Source: Pseudomonas brassicacearum (GTDB lineage: Bacteria > Pseudomonadota > Gammaproteobacteria > Pseudomonadales > Pseudomonadaceae). From it: 64,000 nucleotides of DNA. Location: assembly GCF_000585995.1 (NCBI RefSeq), contig NZ_CP007410.1, forward strand, positions 2,693,430-2,757,429. Reading direction: 5' to 3'. Shown one piece after another: positions 56,332 to 64,000 of the stretch (the first letter of the stretch is position 1; each line of letters begins with the position of its first letter). The position numbers and the translations under genes are program-made. The notes below the pieces were generated by a model that was given only the letters and a program-made list of their open reading frames with translations, was not told where the DNA came from and made no database searches.

Positions 56332-57813
56332 TCAGGCAGCTACCGGTGGCGGCAGCGTCGCCACCAGGCGGATCGAGGCGGTCAACTCCTCCAGCTGGAA
56401 GTGCGGCCGCAGGAACACGGTGGCTTTATAAGCCCCAGGCTTGCCGGCCACCTCCGTCACGTCCACCCGGGCTTCGCGCAACGGGTATTGCGCCTTGATC
56501 TCTTGCGGCGCGTTGTCGTTGATCAGCACGTAGTCGGCGATCCAGTTGTTGAGGTAGGTCTGCACGTTGTCGCGGGTCATGAAGCTGCCGACTTTGTCGC
56601 GCATGATCACCTTCAGGTAATGGGCGAAACGCGAGGCTGCGAGGACATACGGCAACATCGCCGAGATCCGCGCGTTGGCGTTGGCCTCGTTGGTGTTGTA
56701 GACCTTGGCCCGGTTGGTGGTCTGGCCGCCGAAGAACACCGCCACGTCGCTGTTTTTCTTGTGGCACAGGGCGATGAAGCCCAAGTCGTTGAGTTCTTTT
56801 TCGCGGCGGTCGGTGATCGCCACTTCGGTCGGACATTTGAGCGACAGATCCCCGGAACTGGTGCGGAAGGTATGGGCCGGCAGGCCTTCGACCGCGCCAC
56901 CGCCCTCGGCCCCGCGAATCGCCGCGCACCAGCCATATTTGGCGAAGGCTTCAGTGATGCGTTGCGACAGTGCCCAGGCGGCGTTGCCCCACAGGTATTT
57001 GCTGTGGTCGGTGCCGTTGACGTCTTCGACGTAGTTGATGCCTTCCACCGGCAGCGTGTCCGGGCCGTAGGGCAGGCGCAGCAGGAAGTGCGGCAGCACC
57101 AGGGACACATAACGCGAGTCTTCGCTTTCACGGAACGAGCGCCACTTGATCAGTTCCTGGCTCTCGAAAATCTTCGACAGGTCCCTCGGTACCGCCAGTT
57201 CGGTGAAGCTGGTCATGTCGAACAATCGAGGGCTGGCGGCGGCAATGAACGGCGCGTGTGCGGCGGCGGCGACGTTCGAGAGTTTTTCCAGCAGGCCGAT
57301 GTCCTGCGGGTGCCGGCCGAAGGTGTAGTCGCCCACCAGCAGGCTGAACGGGTGCCCGCCGAAGGTGCCGTATTCTTCTTCGTAGATTTTCTTGAAGAGT
57401 GCGCTCTGGTCGAATTCGACGGCTTTTTCCAGATCGTTCTGCAGCTCTTTCTGGGTCACGTTGAGCAGGCGCAATTTGAGCCGGGTGCTGGTCTCGGTGT
57501 TCTGCACCAGCAGGTGCAGGCCGCGCCAGGAGGCTTCGAGTTTCTGCAGGTCGGGGTGGTGCAACACTTCGTTGAGCTGGGCGCTGATCAACTGGTCGAT
57601 CTGGCTGATGCGGTCGTTGATCATCGCCACGGTGTCCTTGTCGATGGCCATGCCTTCGTCGAGGACCTGGGTGGCAAATTCGGCCAGCATGTCGCGGGCG
57701 TAGTCCTGCTGGCTGTCGTCGTGGGCCATGCGGCCTTCGGCGATGATCTTGTCCAGCAGGGACAGGGTCTGGGTCGTGCTCTCGCTGGTTTGAGCGCTGG
57801 ATGAAGCAGGCAT
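56332..57813 (-). CDS. tssC: TssC, T6SS contractile sheath large subunit
   Basis: TssC, with TssB, forms the contractile sheath. The 493-residue protein has the typical segments EASWRGLHLLVQNTETSTRL near residues 93-112, YTFGRHPQDIGLLEKLSNVA near 170, and RFAHYLKVIMRDKVGSFMTR near 390. The C-terminal AQYPLREARVDVTEVAGKPG fits the interacting strand region. It starts 30 bp after tssB and is followed by the family B repeat before hcp. Confidence 0.95.
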   Translation of the reverse strand: MPASSSAQTSESTTQTLSLLDKIIAEGRMAHDDSQQDYARDMLAEFATQVLDEGMAIDKDTVAMINDRISQIDQLISAQLNEVLHHPDLQKLEASWRGLHLLVQNTETSTRLKLRLLNVTQKELQNDLEKAVEFDQSALFKKIYEEEYGTFGGHPFSLLVGDYTFGRHPQDIGLLEKLSNVAAAAHAPFIAAASPRLFDMTSFTELAVPRDLSKIFESQELIKWRSFRESEDSRYVSLVLPHFLLRLPYGPDTLPVEGINYVEDVNGTDHSKYLWGNAAWALSQRITEAFAKYGWCAAIRGAEGGGAVEGLPAHTFRTSSGDLSLKCPTEVAITDRREKELNDLGFIALCHKKNSDVAVFFGGQTTNRAKVYNTNEANANARISAMLPYVLAASRFAHYLKVIMRDKVGSFMTRDNVQTYLNNWIADYVLINDNAPQEIKAQYPLREARVDVTEVAGKPGAYKATVFLRPHFQLEELTASIRLVATLPPPVAA

Positions 57814-57843
57814 GGCTGTATCTCCCTTGAGTGATGAGCGCGA

Positions 57844-58404
57844 TCAGGCCTGGGGTTCGGTCGGGGCCGGGTCATCGTTGGCGGCCACGGTCGGCAGCTC
57901 TGGCGGTACGTCCTGGGGCCGGGCCGACTTGATCTCTTGCAGGCCTTCGGTGTTGGCGATCACGTCCCGTAGCAGCTTGTCCAGGTCGTCGTTGCCATCG
58001 AGTTTGGTCAACAGGTCCCGCAGGCGCTGGCGCGCCTCGAACAACCGGCGCAGCGGCGTGACCTGCTCCACGACCTTGACCGGGTCGAAGTCATCGATGT
58101 GGCGGAAGTTGAGTTCGATGTTGAGCTTGCTGTCATCGCCGCTGAGGGTGTTGTTCACCTGGAGGGTGGCGCGGGGGGAGATGGAGGCCAGGACCTCATT
58201 GAAATTATCCCGATCGATTTCCGTGAAGCGCCGCTCATTGAGCTTGGGCAGCGGGTCCAGGGGCTTGCCCGAAAGGTCGGCCAGAATGCCGACCACCAGT
58301 GGCAATTCTTTTTTCTCGATGGCGTTGCCGATTTCCACGTCATAGGTGATCTGGACGCGGGGAGGACGGACTCTGTCGAGCTTGTGCTGGGTACTTTCTG
58401 CCAT
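57844..58404 (-). CDS. tssB: TssB, T6SS contractile sheath small subunit
   Basis: TssB is the small sheath subunit. The 186-residue protein carries RVQITYDVEIGNAIEKKELP at residues 17-36, VVGILADLSGKPLDPLPKL, and the helical C-terminal part with RRLFEARQRLRDLLTKLDGN. A proline-rich tail follows. It is the first gene of the minus-strand half of the cluster; the 224-bp gap to tssJ holds the divergent promoters, where no clear sigma-54 site was found. Confidence 0.95.
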   Translation of the reverse strand: MAESTQHKLDRVRPPRVQITYDVEIGNAIEKKELPLVVGILADLSGKPLDPLPKLNERRFTEIDRDNFNEVLASISPRATLQVNNTLSGDDSKLNIELNFRHIDDFDPVKVVEQVTPLRRLFEARQRLRDLLTKLDGNDDLDKLLRDVIANTEGLQEIKSARPQDVPPELPTVAANDDPAPTEPQA

Positions 58405-58628
58405 GGCGGCCGACTCCGATGCAGGTGTGGAAGCAATGCATCGGGAGTCCCGCTCATCGCATTCCCTTGCTGATCCACAGGTTGCAAATGGAGGGCAGAA
58501 AACCTGTCATTCCCTTGACGAACCTGGCGCATTCGACCGTGCTGGTCGAACTATCCAAGACGCTAGAACAGGTCTATAAAAATGCAAGCAAAAACAATTT
58601 CTGACCGCTGAGAAAAGGAAAATTCATT

Positions 58629-59081
58629 TTGCGTGTCTTTTTTTTCGGATTTTTTTTGAGCCTGGCACTCACCGGTTGCTCGTTCTTCGCCCCCAGTGTC
58701 GACCTGGACAGCCTGACCCTGGACGTCGCGCCGCGGGCCAATGACGACACACCGATCGCCGTGGATTTCATCGCCGTGAATGACCCGGACCTGCTCAAGC
58801 AACTGTCGGGTATCACCGCCAGCCAGTGGTTCGCCGAGCGCGAACAGTTCCAGCGCGACTATCGTCAACGCATGTCGGTGTGGGGGCTGGAGCTGGTCCC
58901 GGGGCAATTTATCGACCGCCAACCCTTCCCGTTGGAGGGCCGGCGCGCCGCTGGACTTTTGGTCTTCGCCAGCTATAACACTCCCGGAGCCCACCGGCTT
59001 CGGCTGGACGATCAGCGCAAGGCCTGGCTGAAGTTCGACAGTCGTGAGATGACCCTCGTGAATGACGGGTCAGCGCAGTGA
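58629..59081 (+). CDS. tssJ: TssJ, T6SS outer-membrane lipoprotein
   Basis: TssJ anchors the membrane complex in the outer membrane. The 150-residue product begins at a TTG (58629) with AAGGA upstream and has a short signal peptide with lipobox LTGC; the lipidated Cys is residue 17. The mature part contains RANDDTPIAVDFIAVNDPDL and EREQFQRDYRQRMSVWGLEL, typical of the family. It is the first gene of the plus-strand half (tssJ-K-L-M). Confidence 0.9.
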   Translation: MRVFFFGFFLSLALTGCSFFAPSVDLDSLTLDVAPRANDDTPIAVDFIAVNDPDLLKQLSGITASQWFAEREQFQRDYRQRMSVWGLELVPGQFIDRQPFPLEGRRAAGLLVFASYNTPGAHRLRLDDQRKAWLKFDSREMTLVNDGSAQ

Positions 59082-59145
59082 CAACCAGCCTTGAGTGACC
59101 GCGGGCCGCCAAGCGCGGCGACATTGGGATGTCGAAGGGAGTCGT

Positions 59146-60477
59146 ATGAGTCTGTTACCTGACGCGGTGTGCTGGCATGAGGGCATGCAGTTACTGCCCC
59201 AGCATTTTCAATTGCAAGGCCTGCGCGCCGAGGCCCTGGCCGCGCATTTTGCCGGGGCCTGCAATCCCTGGTTCTGGGGTGTCAGTCAACTGGAAGTCGA
59301 TCCCTCGGCCCTCAGCGCCGGCCAGGTTCGACTGCTGCAACTGCAAGGCACCTTGCCGGACGGCTTGCCGGTCAACCTGCAGGCCGGTGTCGGGCCTGTC
59401 CTGGAGCTGGACATCAGCGAGGCGGTGAACAAGACCGACGACGCCACCGTGACCGTGTACCTGGCCATCAGTCCGCTCTGGCGCGCCGGACAATTGCTGC
59501 CACTCAAGGGCCGCCTGCAATCGGTGGTCGGCGATGCGTTGCCGGATCTCACCAGTGGCGAATTCCCCGAATCCATCACCGTCTGGCGACCCAATCCAAG
59601 GCTGTGCACGCAACTGAGCAAGGCCGACTCGATCTGCCTGCCGCTGCTGCGCATTCGCAAGGAAGGCGGCGGCTTTTTGCGCGTGCCCTACACGCCACCG
59701 ACGCCTGTGTTGCTGCCGGAGTCGATGCTCGGTCGGCGAGTCGCCGGACTGTGCGCTCGGGCGCGGGAAAAATGCCTGTTCCTTGCCGGTCGGTTGCGCC
59801 AGGCCCAGGCGGCGGGCAACCAGGACGATGCCATGGAGATCCGTCGGCAACTGACTGCATTGTGGTCACGCTTGCCGGAGGTAGAAGGCGCGCTGAACGC
59901 CCGGGTCGCGACACCCCAGGCGCTCTACGGTTTGCTGCTGGGGCTGGCCGGTGCCTGGTCGGCCCTCGATCCGCTGGCCGGCGTGCCGGCTTTCGCGCCC
60001 CTGGATTTTCTGGAGTTGCAGCGCGGCTACGAACCGTTGCTCGACTGGCTGGAAGACACCTTGGAACTGGTTCGCGCCGGCTATCGCAGCCTGGCCTTCG
60101 AGCGCAATGATCAGGTCTTCTCGATCCAGTTGCCCGACGATCAGCCGAACCAACGCCTGGTGATCGGCCTGCGCATGCCCAACGGCGCCAGCGAGCAAGC
60201 GGCGGCCGAGTGGTTACGCGGGGCAATCATCGCGTCTGCACCGCACGTCGCGCTCTTGAGTCGGCAGCGCATGAGCGGTTTGCCCCATCAGGCCATGAGC
60301 CGCAACGAACAGGTGGCCTACAGTGTGGGCGACGACACTCGATTGTTTGTGGTGAGCGCCAGCGGGCAGTGGTTCGACGGGCAGTTGCCGCTGTACATCG
60401 TGGCGCCGGCGTCGGCCCAGGCCAGCAGCCCGTGGCAAGTGGTGTTGTTCGTGGCGCAAACCGGTGAAAGTGCCTGA
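59146..60477 (+). CDS. tssK: TssK, T6SS baseplate-to-membrane connector
   Basis: TssK links the baseplate to the TssL/TssM membrane complex. The 443-residue protein starts at ATG 59146 (MSLLPDAVCWHEGMQLLPQH); an upstream frame from 59095 is unlike the family. Signature stretches are WHEGMQLLPQHFQLQGLRAE at residues 9-28 and LRIRKEGGGFLRVPYTPPTP near 165-184. The C-terminal MSRNEQVAYSVGDDTRLFVV is close to the end. GAAGGGAG lies just upstream of the start. The next gene follows after 18 bp. Confidence 0.94.
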   Translation: MSLLPDAVCWHEGMQLLPQHFQLQGLRAEALAAHFAGACNPWFWGVSQLEVDPSALSAGQVRLLQLQGTLPDGLPVNLQAGVGPVLELDISEAVNKTDDATVTVYLAISPLWRAGQLLPLKGRLQSVVGDALPDLTSGEFPESITVWRPNPRLCTQLSKADSICLPLLRIRKEGGGFLRVPYTPPTPVLLPESMLGRRVAGLCARAREKCLFLAGRLRQAQAAGNQDDAMEIRRQLTALWSRLPEVEGALNARVATPQALYGLLLGLAGAWSALDPLAGVPAFAPLDFLELQRGYEPLLDWLEDTLELVRAGYRSLAFERNDQVFSIQLPDDQPNQRLVIGLRMPNGASEQAAAEWLRGAIIASAPHVALLSRQRMSGLPHQAMSRNEQVAYSVGDDTRLFVVSASGQWFDGQLPLYIVAPASAQASSPWQVVLFVAQTGESA

Positions 60478-60495
60478 TTGCAAAAGGGGAGTCGT

Positions 60496-61257
60496 ATGCC
60501 TGACGGAAGTGGCGGTGCGGTTCGGGGTCTGCATGAGGCGCCGCTGAGCAGCGCTTTTCGTCAGGCCTGGCTGAAGTGGTCCCAGGAGTGGCAGGACTTG
60601 CCCAGGGACAGCGACCCTGCGGTACTGGTCAATCGGGTGGTGGAGTTTTCCGGGCGCAGCGCCCAGCGCTTGTGGCGGGTGGCCTTTGCCACCGTCGGCG
60701 ATGCCGCCACCGAACAGGTCAAGGCACTGGTCTACGCCTTCGTGGCGCTGGTGGACGAAACCTTGCTGTTCACCCCGTGGCCGGGGCAACTGGCCTGGCA
60801 GCAGCACCCGCTCGAATCGCGCATGTATGCCAGTCGCCAGGCCGGCGAGCGGCTGCCTGCCGCCATCAAGAAACTGCTGGATGAGCAGATGCCCGGCACT
60901 CGGGACCTGGCCAATGTCTACCTGCAATGCCTGGTCCTCGGCTTCCAGGGCCGGCTGCGCGGCGAGCCCGGACAGATCCAGCATGAAAAATGGCGCCTGG
61001 CGCTGTTCACGTTTGCCTGGCAGCACGATCCTGATTATGTCGATGTCAGTGAGCGCCTGGCGATGTCTTCGGCGGCAGTGCCGGTGCGCATGCCAGTGCA
61101 GCAGTCACTGCCGGACGGGGTGCGCCTGGGGTTGGCGATCCTGGCGATGGTGGTGTTGCTGACCGGGTTGGGGCAGGTGTTCTGGCGGGACATCGTTTCG
61201 GCGCTCGAACCGGTGCTGCAACTGAACGAGTCGGCGGTCCAGGAGCAGGACTCATGA
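60496..61257 (+). CDS. tssL: TssL (DotU-like), T6SS inner-membrane protein
   Basis: TssL is the cytoplasmic-facing inner-membrane component that binds TssM. The 253-residue protein starts at ATG 60496 behind GGGGAGTCGT. It has the DotU domain (residues about 30-205, VYAFVALVDETLLFTPWPGQ with the conserved Asp-Glu) and one C-terminal membrane segment, GLAILAMVVLLTGLGQVFW, near residues 215-235. There is no peptidoglycan-binding extension. The stop overlaps the tssM start by 4 bp. Confidence 0.94.
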   Translation: MPDGSGGAVRGLHEAPLSSAFRQAWLKWSQEWQDLPRDSDPAVLVNRVVEFSGRSAQRLWRVAFATVGDAATEQVKALVYAFVALVDETLLFTPWPGQLAWQQHPLESRMYASRQAGERLPAAIKKLLDEQMPGTRDLANVYLQCLVLGFQGRLRGEPGQIQHEKWRLALFTFAWQHDPDYVDVSERLAMSSAAVPVRMPVQQSLPDGVRLGLAILAMVVLLTGLGQVFWRDIVSALEPVLQLNESAVQEQDS

Positions 61258-64000
61258 GCCCCTTGAGCATCATCGCCCTGGTGTTGCTCGCCATCGTCCT
61301 GCTGCTGTTGATTACGGTCGTGATCTGGTGGCTGCGGACCCAGGGTGGCGCGGCGATCCGCAGTTTCTATGGGGCGGTGCGCCACATGGAGCAGGAGCAG
61401 GGCACCCGGGACCGCTATCAGATGCCCTGGTTGTTGATGCTCGGCAATGAAACGGACGGCGCGCAGCTGTGTGCCCAATGGCGTTTGCAACCGACGGACA
61501 AGGCCGCATGGTTCGGACGCTGGTGGTCGGATGCCGAAGGCGCGGTGCTGGTGGTGCCCCAGGCGTTGTTCCTGCCCGATGAAGGCATGAACCGGCAACG
61601 GGGCAACTGGTGGCGCTTATTGGGACTGATCCTGCGGTTGCGCAGCAAACGGCCGCTGGACGCGGTGATCTGGACCGTCCCGTTCGGCAAGCTCGACGAC
61701 ATCGAGCACACCACCGAGTTGAGCCTCAAGGTCCGGCGGTGTTTTATCGACCTTCTGCAACGGTTCAGTCTCAGCTTGCCCGTGTACGTGGTGATCACCG
61801 GGATGGAGGAGCTGCCAGGCTTCCAGGAACTGGTCAGCGCACTGCCCGCCGAGGCCCGGGAATCGACATTGGGCTGGTCGTCGCCTTACCTGCCTGATGC
61901 GGCGTGGCAATCGCATTGGAGTGATCAGGCGCTGGATCAGGTCAACGCCGCGCTGTCGCAATCGATCATCGAAATCGGTGCACTGGCGGGCCAATTGAGC
62001 ACCGATCTATACGGTTTGCCCGAGCGCTTCGAAGGCTTGCGGCGGGCCTTGCAGATCCTCCTGGAGCCGGTGTTCCAGGGTAATGCCCAAGGCGAAGCGC
62101 CGCGTTTTCGCGGCGTGTATTTCACCGCCAGCCAGGCGCCGGCGGTCAGTGTGGACGGGTTCGCCGCCACCGACAGCGTCCTGCGGCAAACGGTGTTCGC
62201 CCGCCAATTGTGGGCGCGACGGCTGGTGGCCGAACGTGGCCTGGCCCAGCCTGTGCCCCGCCTGCTGCGCTTGCGCCAGCGCTGGCATCGGTTGGCCGGT
62301 GCGGTGGCGCTGGTGGTCGGGCTGGTCTGGTTGGGGGGCATGTTGTGGGTCTGGCACTATTCGGTGGAGGAGGCCGAGGGGCTCTCGCGGCTGATCCTCA
62401 GTGCCCATAAGAACCACCTCGCGGTCGACCCTGACGAGCCGCAACTGGAGCCGACCCGGCACAACGTGCAGAACTACTGGAACGTCCTGGAAAAAGCCCC
62501 GCGCTGGCGTTTTGTCTCGGTGGTGTTCCCCACTTCCTGGTTCTCCTCCGTGGACACGCAACTTGAGGAGGGCTTGCGCCTGACCGCGCGGCACCACTGG
62601 GTACTGCCCCTGCGTGACTTGCTGGAGTCGGACCTGGAACAGCTCAAGGCCATCCGCAACACCGAGCGCCGCGGCAATGTGCAAAGCGAAGACCCGGCGC
62701 AATGGCAGAGCTACGTGAAAGCCAAGCAGTTGGTGGAGCTCGCCGTGCGCCTTGAGCAGCACAATCAGCTGTTCAGCCAGGTGGTGAACAACCCCAAGGC
62801 GCCGCTGGACGAGCTGGTGCAACTGAGTAACAACGCCTTGTCGTTGAGCCTCAACACCGGCACCTTGAGTCGGGCACGGTTCTACAACCGGGTGCTGTTC
62901 GATTCGCAAAACACCGATCTGCAAGGACTGGACCTGAACGCCGCGCGCCCGGTGATCTCCGATAACTTCACCGGCCTGATGCAGCGCTGGCTCGATCATT
63001 ATTTCCTGGCGGACAACTTCGTGCGCCAGGCCGGCTATCTCAAGTTGCATCTGCAACGCCTGGAGTCGGGCAGTGGAAACTCCTTGAGCGAACTCGAAGA
63101 CCTGATGGCGCTGATCGATGATTTGCAGACCCTGGTCAGCCTGACCAATTCGGCCTGGGGGCGGGGCAAGGGCCAGGACCTGGTGCCCGGATACTCCCAG
63201 ATGATGGACAAGGTCAGCCACAGCACCTTGCTGGGGCCGGACATCGAACAGGACCTGGAGAGCCAGGCGGCGAAGCTGCAGCAGAGCTTTCGCGACCAGT
63301 GGATCGTTCAGAGCGGTTCCCGGGACAATCTGCTGGTGCAGCAGGGCAGTGGCTTGCTGGTGTTGCAAGACCATGTCACGGCGCTGGACGGTGCGGTGCA
63401 AGCCCTGTTCAAACGTGATTTCGTGGCGTTGGCCATGCAGAAAGACCCCTTGGACAGCAATTCCGATTCGATGGGCCAGGGCGACGGCAGCGATGATTTC
63501 AGTGGCGCCCTGAACTACTTCGCCAGCTACAAAAGCTATGCCAACGATGAGCTGCCGCGCATCCCGCCGGATTACCGTGACGCGTTGATGCAGGCCGCTG
63601 AAGGCGCTGCGGCGCGGGCCATGTGGTTGAGTTTGGATGAGCGCGACGAGCCGTTACCCGGCATGGGCTTCAATGTGCAGACATCCCAGGCCGTGGCGCT
63701 GCAAAAAGCGTTCATGGACGTGCACCGCAGCGATCTGGCGGTGCGTTTCCAGCGCCTGCTCAATCGCCGGGCATTGGCGCAGATCAAGAGCGGCCTGGAC
63801 GAAATCGATGCCCAGCCGCTGTTCAGCCAGCGGGCCGATGTCCAGCGTTGGGACGGTTCGAAAAACTTCGGCTTGCAGCTGTACGGCGCCAGCGACCCAC
63901 AAGATCTGAAGCTGAACCTGAACCAGCAGTTTGGCGCCATGCTGCAGATCGCCGAGCAGCGCATGCCGGCCCTGGAATGGCTGATTGTCCAGCAGGACAA
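61254..64000 (+). CDS. tssM: TssM (IcmF-like), T6SS inner-membrane protein, 3' end outside the window
   Basis: TssM spans the inner membrane and reaches TssJ in the periplasm. About 915 residues are visible and the frame is open at the right edge. It starts at ATG 61254 in the tssL stop. Membrane segments lie at residues 3-27 (IIALVLLAIVLLLLITVVIW) and near 350 (VALVVGLVWLGGMLWVWHYS). The cytoplasmic part resembles the IcmF NTPase domain but lacks Walker A: the usual glycine-rich lysine loop is replaced by MPWLLMLGNETDGAQLCAQW, and the DTAG motif by VLVVPQALFLPDE. The later LRLRSKRPLDAVIWTVPF still matches. TssM without a P-loop is known in some T6SS lineages. Confidence 0.93.
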   Translation, partial: MSPLSIIALVLLAIVLLLLITVVIWWLRTQGGAAIRSFYGAVRHMEQEQGTRDRYQMPWLLMLGNETDGAQLCAQWRLQPTDKAAWFGRWWSDAEGAVLVVPQALFLPDEGMNRQRGNWWRLLGLILRLRSKRPLDAVIWTVPFGKLDDIEHTTELSLKVRRCFIDLLQRFSLSLPVYVVITGMEELPGFQELVSALPAEARESTLGWSSPYLPDAAWQSHWSDQALDQVNAALSQSIIEIGALAGQLSTDLYGLPERFEGLRRALQILLEPVFQGNAQGEAPRFRGVYFTASQAPAVSVDGFAATDSVLRQTVFARQLWARRLVAERGLAQPVPRLLRLRQRWHRLAGAVALVVGLVWLGGMLWVWHYSVEEAEGLSRLILSAHKNHLAVDPDEPQLEPTRHNVQNYWNVLEKAPRWRFVSVVFPTSWFSSVDTQLEEGLRLTARHHWVLPLRDLLESDLEQLKAIRNTERRGNVQSEDPAQWQSYVKAKQLVELAVRLEQHNQLFSQVVNNPKAPLDELVQLSNNALSLSLNTGTLSRARFYNRVLFDSQNTDLQGLDLNAARPVISDNFTGLMQRWLDHYFLADNFVRQAGYLKLHLQRLESGSGNSLSELEDLMALIDDLQTLVSLTNSAWGRGKGQDLVPGYSQMMDKVSHSTLLGPDIEQDLESQAAKLQQSFRDQWIVQSGSRDNLLVQQGSGLLVLQDHVTALDGAVQALFKRDFVALAMQKDPLDSNSDSMGQGDGSDDFSGALNYFASYKSYANDELPRIPPDYRDALMQAAEGAAARAMWLSLDERDEPLPGMGFNVQTSQAVALQKAFMDVHRSDLAVRFQRLLNRRALAQIKSGLDEIDAQPLFSQRADVQRWDGSKNFGLQLYGASDPQDLKLNLNQQFGAMLQIAEQRMPALEWLIVQQD

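Overview
The window is about 64 kb of high-GC chromosome from a fluorescent pseudomonad, most likely the Pseudomonas fluorescens complex. Four things support this: an hcnABC hydrogen cyanide operon, a complete inositol-catabolism locus, a type VI secretion cluster laid out like the H3 system of P. aeruginosa, and eleven REPIN-type paired palindromes of the two kinds common in that complex (GTGGGAGCGGGCTTGCTCGC and GTGGCGAGGGAGCTTGCTCC). The species cannot be fixed from the sequence alone. No tRNA, rRNA, CRISPR array, prophage or insertion sequence was seen.

Layout. 1-4421: the end of a reductive pyrimidine/hydantoin module (NCS1 permease, M20 amidohydrolase) followed by a three-PAS LuxR-type regulator. 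4660-6963: a DUF1652 protein and an OmpR-type two-component system. 7239-10226: hcnABC, preceded by a promoter with a candidate ANR box and a leader with GGA motifs that suit Gac/Rsm control. 10421-11032: a glutathione S-transferase-like protein. 11068-26818: the inositol locus, with the RpiR-type repressor gene iolR divergent from iolC-iolE-iolB-iolA-iolI-iolD-iolG and a second Gfo/Idh dehydrogenase, then a sugar ABC importer. 27146-33073: mixed housekeeping and orphan genes (DksA-like protein, chemoreceptor with a C-terminal extra domain, DUF2789, small hypothetical genes, glycine-betaine-type binding protein, DUF3995). 33271-39339: a Mrp/Pha multisubunit cation/proton antiporter operon on the minus strand, whose first gene (fused A/B) carries a one-base frameshift. 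39493-45914: DMT exporter, XRE-cupin regulator, FAD protein, a third Gfo/Idh oxidoreductase, an SDR and a phosphotransferase. 46112-64000: a type VI secretion locus with a PAAR-like DUF4280 protein, a YwqK-like protein, VgrG, an AT-rich orphan, ClpV, TssG, TssF, TssE, Hcp, TssC and TssB on one side, and divergent TssJ-TssK-TssL-TssM, with TssM running off the right edge.

How the parts connect. The inositol genes form one catabolic route: import, oxidation (IolG), dehydration (IolE), ring cleavage (IolD), isomerisation (IolB), phosphorylation and aldol cleavage (IolC fusion), and semialdehyde oxidation (IolA). The same palindrome, GGAA-N6-TTCC, lies upstream of iolC and upstream of the ABC importer. 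A near match occurs as a tandem pair 20 kb away, upstream of the Gfo/Idh gene at 42709-43821. This suggests a dispersed IolR regulon and is the most informative pattern in the window. In the secretion cluster, TssM lacks a recognisable P-loop, and the VgrG/PAAR-like end carries no obvious toxin.
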